DNA of 12,109 nt, taken from positions 1-12,109 of the forward strand of contig CAYNLW010000034.1 of NCBI GenBank assembly GCA_964398195.1. The letters are read 5' to 3'. The notes beneath the pieces were generated by a model. That model made no database searches and was not told the origin of the DNA. It was given only the letters and a program-made list of their open reading frames with translations. Positions 7,743 through 12,109 of this stretch are shown here, one piece after another. Position 1 is the stretch's first letter. Each line of letters starts with the position of its first letter. This DNA comes from RFPI01 sp964398195 (GTDB taxonomy: Bacteria > Pseudomonadota > Gammaproteobacteria > Burkholderiales > Methylophilaceae). The position numbers and the translations under genes are program-made.

Positions 7743-7776
7743 CGCTTGCCGCTGGCGCTGGCTGGGCGGGCAATGC

Positions 7777-8295
7777 TTAGGCGCGATATGCGCTCAAAGC
7801 CTGAGCTAAGGCAGGCACGCTATCCACCACCGTGGTGGCTTCAAATTGACTGAGCTTGCGCGCGTTTTCTAGATCGATATTGCGCGGATAAACATCTACC
7901 CATTTTTGTTTGGGCGCTTCGCTATTTAGCTGGGTTGCAGTATCGCAAGCGAAAATCACACTAGGCACACGGCATTTGCCAGCTTGCGCATAGATATTGG
8001 TGATTAGGCTATCGGAGATACCACACACCATTTTGGCTACCGTATTCGAGGTGCAAGGGGCGATGACTAGGGTGTGATATAGGCCTTTATAGAATAATTC
8101 GACTGGCACGGAACTGGCCGTTTTGTCTTGATAGACTTTACCGATTTGATGTTGATAGCCGTATTGCTGCATGATTTCAGCAGCAGCGCGGCTAACAAAT
8201 AAGTCTACATTTTGTAAGGTGTGCAATACCTGCAAACATTCGCGCAGATAATGTCCAGAACCGGTTAGCCCCCAAGCGATGCGTTGTTCTGCCAT
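7777..8295 (-). CDS. dmrB: DmrB-like flavoprotein, probable dihydromethanopterin reductase
   Basis: A 172-residue flavoprotein of the archaeoflavoprotein/DmrB group within the PPC decarboxylase-like superfamily. DmrB reduces dihydromethanopterin to H4MPT, the last step of cofactor synthesis, with electrons from a ferredoxin-type donor. Signatures are the N-terminal strand and phosphate-binding loop RIAWGLTGSGHYLREC (5-20), DLFVSRAAAEIMQQYGY, the FMN-site loop APCTSNTVAKMVCGISD (79-95), and a VIFACDTA strand. The length is close to the compact single-domain bacterial DmrB; no iron-sulfur motif is visible in the protein or elsewhere in the window, so the electron donor would be separate. The ATG at 8295 starts seven bases after the purA stop, with AGGTG as Shine-Dalgarno site overlapping that stop, so it is probably co-transcribed with purA. 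Another flavoprotein of the family (a PPC decarboxylase or prenyltransferase type) is less likely given the neighbours. Confidence 0.78.
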   Translation of the reverse strand: MAEQRIAWGLTGSGHYLRECLQVLHTLQNVDLFVSRAAAEIMQQYGYQHQIGKVYQDKTASSVPVELFYKGLYHTLVIAPCTSNTVAKMVCGISDSLITNIYAQAGKCRVPSVIFACDTATQLNSEAPKQKWVDVYPRNIDLENARKLSQFEATTVVDSVPALAQALSAYRA

Positions 8296-8302
8296 AGCGC
8301 AC

Positions 8303-9622
8303 CTATGCGAAAGGATGGTCTAGCACGATGGTTTCATCGCGCTCTGGGCCGGTCGATACGATGGCGACTGGAACGCCGCACAGCGCTTGCAAACGCTTGA
8401 GATAATGTTGCGCGTTTTGTGGCAACTGATCCCATTGATTTAAGCCAAAGGTGCTTTCTGACCAGCCCGGCAAAGTCTCGTAGATAGGCTGACAACGCGC
8501 CACATCATCGGCTCCTATAGGCAAGGTATCGACCACTTGACCGTCTAATTGATAGCCGGTGCAAATTTGTAATTCTGCGATGCCATCTAGCACATCTAGC
8601 TTGGTGATACATAAGCCAGTCAAGCCATTGATACGCGCAGAACGGCGCAAGGCGGCAGCATCAAACCAGCCACAACGGCGCTTGCGACGGGTGACTGTGC
8701 CTATCTCTTGGCCTTTGTTAGACATTTGATAGCCAGGTAAATCGGGGGTTTCGATATCCAATTCACTAGGGAAAGGACCGCCACCGACGCGGGTGGTATA
8801 GGCCTTGGTGATGCCTAAAACATAATGCAACATACTTGGCCCCACGCCTGCGCCTGCAGCGGCTTGGCCGGAAACGCAGTTGCTAGAGGTGACATAAGGA
8901 TAGGTGCCATGATCGACGTCTAGCAAAGTGCCTTGTGCACCCTCGAACAATAGGTTTTCGCCTCTTGCATTGGCGACATATAAGGCTGCCGAAATATCTG
9001 CCACCAAAGGCCGAATCGCCGGGGCAAGCGCAAGCGCGCTGTCTAGCTGGCGCTGAAAATCGACTGACGCAGTGCCTAAATATTTGCTCAGCACAAAATT
9101 ATGATAGTCCAACACTTCTGCCAATTTATCGGCAAATTGTTGCGGGAAGAATAAGTCATACAAGCGCAAAGCGCGTCTGGCCACTTTGTCTTCATACGTC
9201 GGGCCTATGCCCTTGCCGGTGGTGCCTATTTTCTTATCTAGCGAACGCTTGGCTTCACGCGCCTTATCTAGTTGCACGTGATAATCCAAAATCAATGGGC
9301 AACCTGGGCTGACTTTTAAGCGCGATTTCACTTCTAAATCGCCTTGCTCTAGCGTGTCTATCTCATTCAGCAAATGCTGTACGTCTAACACCACACCGTT
9401 GCCTATATAACAATTCACCCCAGCGCGCACGATGCCGGAGGGCACCAAATTGAGCTTAAATACTTTTTGCGCCTGACCTTGTCCGACCACTAGGGTATGG
9501 CCAGCGTTATGTCCACCTTGGAAACGCACCACACCCTGCGCGTGGTCGGTTAACCAATCGACTATCTTACCTTTACCCTCATCACCCCACTGGGTGCCAA
9601 TTACCACTACATTTTTCGCCAT
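8303..9622 (-). CDS. purA: Adenylosuccinate synthetase PurA
   Basis: PurA joins IMP and aspartate with GTP hydrolysis to form adenylosuccinate, the first committed step to AMP, in the cytosol. The 439-residue protein is full length (E. coli about 432). Key elements are all present: GTQWGDEGKGK with D14 and K17, GGHNAGHT with H42, KIGTTGKGIGPTYEDK, EGAQGTLLDVDHGTYPYVTSSN (given as the segment near base 8900), TRVGGGPFPSE, RRCGWFD and the base-binding TKLDVLDG. The ATG at 9622 is preceded by AGG five bases upstream. The gene follows hisZ after a 100-base gap, the largest in the minus-strand block, so an own promoter there is possible, but I could not identify clear -35/-10 boxes. Its position behind hflKC-hisZ is a conserved proteobacterial arrangement. 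H4MPT-type genes follow it after seven bases. Confidence 0.98.
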   Translation of the reverse strand: MAKNVVVIGTQWGDEGKGKIVDWLTDHAQGVVRFQGGHNAGHTLVVGQGQAQKVFKLNLVPSGIVRAGVNCYIGNGVVLDVQHLLNEIDTLEQGDLEVKSRLKVSPGCPLILDYHVQLDKAREAKRSLDKKIGTTGKGIGPTYEDKVARRALRLYDLFFPQQFADKLAEVLDYHNFVLSKYLGTASVDFQRQLDSALALAPAIRPLVADISAALYVANARGENLLFEGAQGTLLDVDHGTYPYVTSSNCVSGQAAAGAGVGPSMLHYVLGITKAYTTRVGGGPFPSELDIETPDLPGYQMSNKGQEIGTVTRRKRRCGWFDAAALRRSARINGLTGLCITKLDVLDGIAELQICTGYQLDGQVVDTLPIGADDVARCQPIYETLPGWSESTFGLNQWDQLPQNAQHYLKRLQALCGVPVAIVSTGPERDETIVLDHPFA

Positions 9623-9672
9623 TATTACCTGCTTGTTGTCTAAAAATTACTACCCTGAAATGATTAAAGCTG

Positions 9673-9731
9673 AGCTATGCAATAGGCTGCTCATTCAATA
9701 CGCTGCGTATCCAAACAATAAGCTATGCAAT
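9673..9731. repeat. Short direct repeat of the hisZ end in the hisZ-purA gap, with a small palindrome between
   Basis: AGCTATGCAAT occurs at 9673-9683 and again at 9721-9731, where it covers the hisZ stop codon. The match continues as GGCT after a one-base difference. The copies lie 48 bases apart, and on the minus strand both read as a final Ile-Ala-stop in the same frame. Between them the sequence ATACGCTGCGTAT (9698-9710) is a perfect palindrome around one central base. The repeat is directly visible. Whether it is a duplication scar, an operator pair or chance cannot be told. Confidence 0.5.
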
Positions 9732-10883
9732 GGCTTGCACTTGCCACTGCCCATCTTGTTTGACCAGTTGTGCTTGGCAAGCCTCTGCTGAGCTTGCTTG
9801 CTGACCGGGAAGATGCACGATCACAATATTGCCTTCGCTTCTTAAATCTGCGATGCGCTGTTGTAAAGCGGCATCGGCTAAATCGTAAGGCGCCAGAATT
9901 TTTCTGCTGCTGTCGCTTAGTTGGGCGAATGGCAAGAAACCACGCAAATCCAAACTAAAGCCGGTAGCGCAACGCGCCCGACCAAACACTTCGCCTACAT
10001 TATCGTAACGACCACCTAGCGCTAAAGCTGCCGAACTGCCTGCCACATAAGCCGAGAACAGCATGCCACTGTGATATTGATAACCACGCTGCTCAGATAA
10101 ATCGATACAGACTTTAACGCCTAACTGCTGCATCGCCTCGGCAGCGCATCTAAGCTGGGCGATGGCCGCGCTAATAGATGAGGTTTTGGGCAAGCGTTTT
10201 TCTGCTTCGTCCAATACGCTGCTGTCGCCATTAAGCTCTAGCAGGCTGACAATCGCGGTGCGTATGCCTGCCTCGGTGTTAGCTAGTAAGGCTTTGACTT
10301 TGGCTTGGTCTTTAATCTGTAAAGCTTGTTGCAGCGCTTGTTTGCTATCTTCTGACATCTGGCTATTTTGCAACAGACTGGTAAAGATGCCGACGTGGCT
10401 AAAGTCGATCAGAATCTGCTGACAGCCCAACAAACGCAGTGCTTTAACCATCAATGATTGAATCTCTATATCGCCCTCTACCCCGCCATAACCGAATAAT
10501 TCTGCGCCTACTTGTATAGGTTCGCGGGTTTTAATCGCGCCCTCCGCCATCGTGCGTAATACGCTACCGGCATAGCACAAGCGGGTAACGCCTGCTTGAT
10601 TCATCAGATGCGCATCGATACGCGCAGCCTGTGGGGTAATATCAGCGCGCACGCCCATTAAGCGACCGCTTAATTGATCGACCACTTTAAAAGTGGCGAT
10701 ATCTAAATCGTGCCCAACACCGGTGGTTAGCGACTCCACGTACTCCAACATAGGTGGAATCACATATTGATAGCCGTGGCAGTTGAATAAATCGAGTAAC
10801 TGGCGGCGCCATTGCTCAATCTGTCTGGCCTCATTGGGCAAGATATCTTCGATGTGTTCGGGCAATAACCAACGATGCATCAT
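9723..10883 (-). CDS. hisZ: ATP phosphoribosyltransferase regulatory subunit HisZ
   Basis: HisZ is a histidyl-tRNA synthetase paralogue without aminoacylation activity that binds and activates the short form of HisG in the first step of histidine synthesis. The 386-residue protein has the class II synthetase core (PEHIEDILPNEARQIE start, RADITPQAARIDAH near residues 79-92, YAGSVLRT, REPIQVGAELFG near 120-131, LGGRYDNVGEVFGR, ATGFSLDLRGF) but lacks the C-terminal anticodon-binding domain, which separates it from HisS (about 420 or more residues). Two adjacent ATG codons (10883 and 10880) could serve as start; no strong Shine-Dalgarno site lies close to either. It begins 13 bases after the hflC stop. 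The place between hflC and purA is conserved in beta- and gammaproteobacteria. HisG is not in this window. The 3' end shows a partial repeat in the following gap. Confidence 0.95.
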   Translation of the reverse strand: MMHRWLLPEHIEDILPNEARQIEQWRRQLLDLFNCHGYQYVIPPMLEYVESLTTGVGHDLDIATFKVVDQLSGRLMGVRADITPQAARIDAHLMNQAGVTRLCYAGSVLRTMAEGAIKTREPIQVGAELFGYGGVEGDIEIQSLMVKALRLLGCQQILIDFSHVGIFTSLLQNSQMSEDSKQALQQALQIKDQAKVKALLANTEAGIRTAIVSLLELNGDSSVLDEAEKRLPKTSSISAAIAQLRCAAEAMQQLGVKVCIDLSEQRGYQYHSGMLFSAYVAGSSAALALGGRYDNVGEVFGRARCATGFSLDLRGFLPFAQLSDSSRKILAPYDLADAALQQRIADLRSEGNIVIVHLPGQQASSAEACQAQLVKQDGQWQVQAIA

Positions 10884-10896
10884 ATTGAATCGCGCG

Positions 10897-11781
10897 CTAG
10901 CGCTTCCCCCCTTGTTGTTGACGCATATATTTGAAAAAGTCAGAGTTAGGCTCTAACACCAATACATCGCTTTTGCTCTTAAAGCTATTGCGATAGGCCT
11001 CAAGACTGCGATAGAAGGCATAGAACTCTGGGTTCTTATTATAAGCGGTGGAATAGATTTCAGCGGCTTGCGCGTCGCCCTCACCCTTTAATTTTTGTGC
11101 TTCACGAAACGCTTCTGCCACGATCACTTCGCGCTGCCGGTCGGCATCAGCGCGTATCTTTTCTGCTGCTGCTGAGCCTTCCGAGCGCAACTGATTTGCC
11201 ACACTCTTACGCTCAGCTTCCATACGGTCATACACCGAGTTGCTGACGTTCTCAGGCAAATCGACGCGCTTTAGACGCACGTCTAATACTTGTATGCCGA
11301 TTTGGCGCGATTCACGGTCGGCGCGTTGACGCAAGATTTCCATAATCTGCCCACGTTCGCCGGACACCACATCGTGTATGGTGCGCTTACCAAACTCAGC
11401 GCGTAAACCATCGTTCACCATTTGCGACAATCGGCGCTCGGCTTGCGCTTCGTCGCCACGCACTGACACATAGTATTTCTTGGGGTCTATGATGCGCCAT
11501 TTAACAAAAGAATCGACCAACACGTTTTTCTTTTCGCTGGTAATAAAGCGGTCAGGTTCTTCCCAGCTCAGCGTCAAAATACGATTATCAAAATACATCA
11601 CCGAATCTATCATCGGCGCTTTGAAATACAAGCCAGCTTGCTTTTTAACCGCGATGACTTCGCCCAAACGTTTAACCAAAGCATATTCGCGTTGATCAAC
11701 AGTAAATGTGGCGCTGGCTAAGACCAAAATCAACACCACTAAGGTGATTAATAACAAGCCTACATTACGCATGGAATTCAT
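10897..11781 (-). CDS. hflC: FtsH protease modulator subunit HflC
   Basis: HflC is an SPFH (stomatin/prohibitin/flotillin/HflK-C) membrane protein which, together with HflK, encloses FtsH in the inner membrane and restrains its proteolysis of membrane proteins. The 294-residue product has a single N-terminal transmembrane segment (about residues 6-26), then TFTVDQREYALVKRLGEV opening the SPFH domain, FVKWRIIDPKKYY, the VRLKRVDLPENV segment, and a long Ala/Glu/Arg-rich coiled-coil stretch (about 185-250), ending in a Gln/Gly/Lys tail (QQQGGKR). The start overlaps the hflK stop by one base (TAATG), with a GGGAGAG purine-rich ribosome-binding site inside the end of hflK. A second ATG three codons later is also possible. 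The pair is surely translated together. Confidence 0.96.
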   Translation of the reverse strand: MNSMRNVGLLLITLVVLILVLASATFTVDQREYALVKRLGEVIAVKKQAGLYFKAPMIDSVMYFDNRILTLSWEEPDRFITSEKKNVLVDSFVKWRIIDPKKYYVSVRGDEAQAERRLSQMVNDGLRAEFGKRTIHDVVSGERGQIMEILRQRADRESRQIGIQVLDVRLKRVDLPENVSNSVYDRMEAERKSVANQLRSEGSAAAEKIRADADRQREVIVAEAFREAQKLKGEGDAQAAEIYSTAYNKNPEFYAFYRSLEAYRNSFKSKSDVLVLEPNSDFFKYMRQQQGGKR

Positions 11782-12109
11782 TATTCTCTCTCCCTCACAC
11801 GACCAACTTCTCGGCTACGCACTCGCTCTGGCGCACTCTCTACGCTGGGCGCAGCAGGTGAGCTGGCATTATCGCTAGGCGGTAGTTTGCCGCTATCACT
11901 TAAAGAAATCAGCTTATCTAAAGGCAGATATAACAGCGAATTACCCGATTTTTGATCCACGATAACCTTGCTGACGCTAGACATAATCTGCTCTTGCGCT
12001 TCCAGATATAGACGCTGTCTGGTGACTTCTGGCGCACGTTGATATTGAGTAAGGATTTGATTAAAGCGACTGACATTACCTTGCGCTTCGTTAATCACGC
12101 GGGTCTTAT
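11781..12109 (-). CDS. hflK: FtsH protease modulator subunit HflK, C-terminal end only
   Basis: The frame is open to the right edge, and 108 complete codons plus the TAA stop are visible. GTG at 12098 is an internal valine codon, not the start. The sequence matches the C-terminal part of HflK: end of the coiled coil (INEAQGNVSRFNQIL), then the family-specific YQRAPEVTRQRLYLEAQEQI and a SLLYLPLDKLI strand. After it comes a low-complexity Ser/Pro/Ala tail ending in alternating Arg and Glu (RVRSREVGRVRERE). The rest, including the transmembrane segment and SPFH domain, lies beyond the window. It forms the hetero-oligomer with HflC, whose start it overlaps by one base. Confidence 0.93.
   Translation of the reverse strand, partial: KTRVINEAQGNVSRFNQILTQYQRAPEVTRQRLYLEAQEQIMSSVSKVIVDQKSGNSLLYLPLDKLISLSDSGKLPPSDNASSPAAPSVESAPERVRSREVGRVRERE

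Noticed and set aside
7746..7773. GC-rich TTGCC/GGCAA inverted repeat after the dmrB-like gene as a terminator
   Set aside because: The stem is bulged with a 13-base loop, and no T-rich tract follows on either strand.
8935..9312. 125-codon plus-strand frame antisense to purA
   Set aside because: It is the complement of conserved purA codons; no ribosome-binding site and no recognisable protein features.
9594..9791. 65-codon plus-strand frame spanning the hisZ-purA gap
   Set aside because: Most of it lies antisense to purA and hisZ ends, it lacks a ribosome-binding site, and it resembles no family I know.
9723..10883. Histidyl-tRNA synthetase
   Set aside because: The C-terminal anticodon-binding domain is absent, the length fits HisZ, and the hflC-hisZ-purA order is conserved.

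Overview
The window looks like the chromosome of a methylotrophic proteobacterium. Three observations support this. It encodes UbiG, so the cell makes ubiquinone. The order hflK-hflC-hisZ-purA is a known proteobacterial synteny. Directly behind purA lie four genes of the archaeal-type C1 cofactor pathways, tetrahydromethanopterin (H4MPT) and methanofuran, which in bacteria are typical of methylotrophs. Moderate GC, glutamine-rich proteins and the arginine/glutamate-rich HflK tail suggest a betaproteobacterium of the Methylophilaceae kind. A gammaproteobacterial methylotroph cannot be excluded from this window alone.

Layout. Bases 1-2292 (+) hold the 3' part of glnD, the PII uridylyltransferase; its N-terminus lies left of the window. 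All else is on the minus strand, converging on glnD across a 30-base gap. In order of transcription (right to left) the genes are: hflK (3' end only), hflC, hisZ, purA, a DmrB-like flavoprotein gene, a dihydropteroate-synthase-related gene, a DUF447 gene, mfnB, an mtaD-type SAH/MTA deaminase gene, ubiG, and a HAD phosphatase gene (gph-like, possibly mupP). The genes are packed: most junctions overlap or leave fewer than 15 bases. The only larger gaps are hisZ-purA (100 bases) and dmrB to the DHPS-like gene (57 bases). No stretch over 300 bases lacks a gene. I saw no tRNA, rRNA, CRISPR array, insertion sequence or phage gene.

How the genes fit together. HflK/HflC form the membrane complex that regulates the FtsH protease. 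HisZ and PurA serve histidine and AMP synthesis. The middle group (MfnB, DUF447, DHPS-like, DmrB-like) probably makes or matures the H4MPT and methanofuran-type cofactors used in formaldehyde oxidation. MtaD removes S-adenosylhomocysteine, the product of the UbiG methylation encoded by the overlapping next gene. The last phosphatase is usually named Gph, but its place behind mtaD-ubiG matches the MurNAc-6-phosphate phosphatase MupP of Pseudomonas.

I found no wholly new system. The points most worth following are the two poorly understood cofactor genes (DUF447 and the DHPS-related protein), the probable misnaming of the phosphatase, and smaller sequence oddities: a repeated hisZ tail, many CTAG sites, and a gene start lacking a Shine-Dalgarno sequence behind an extended -10-like motif.
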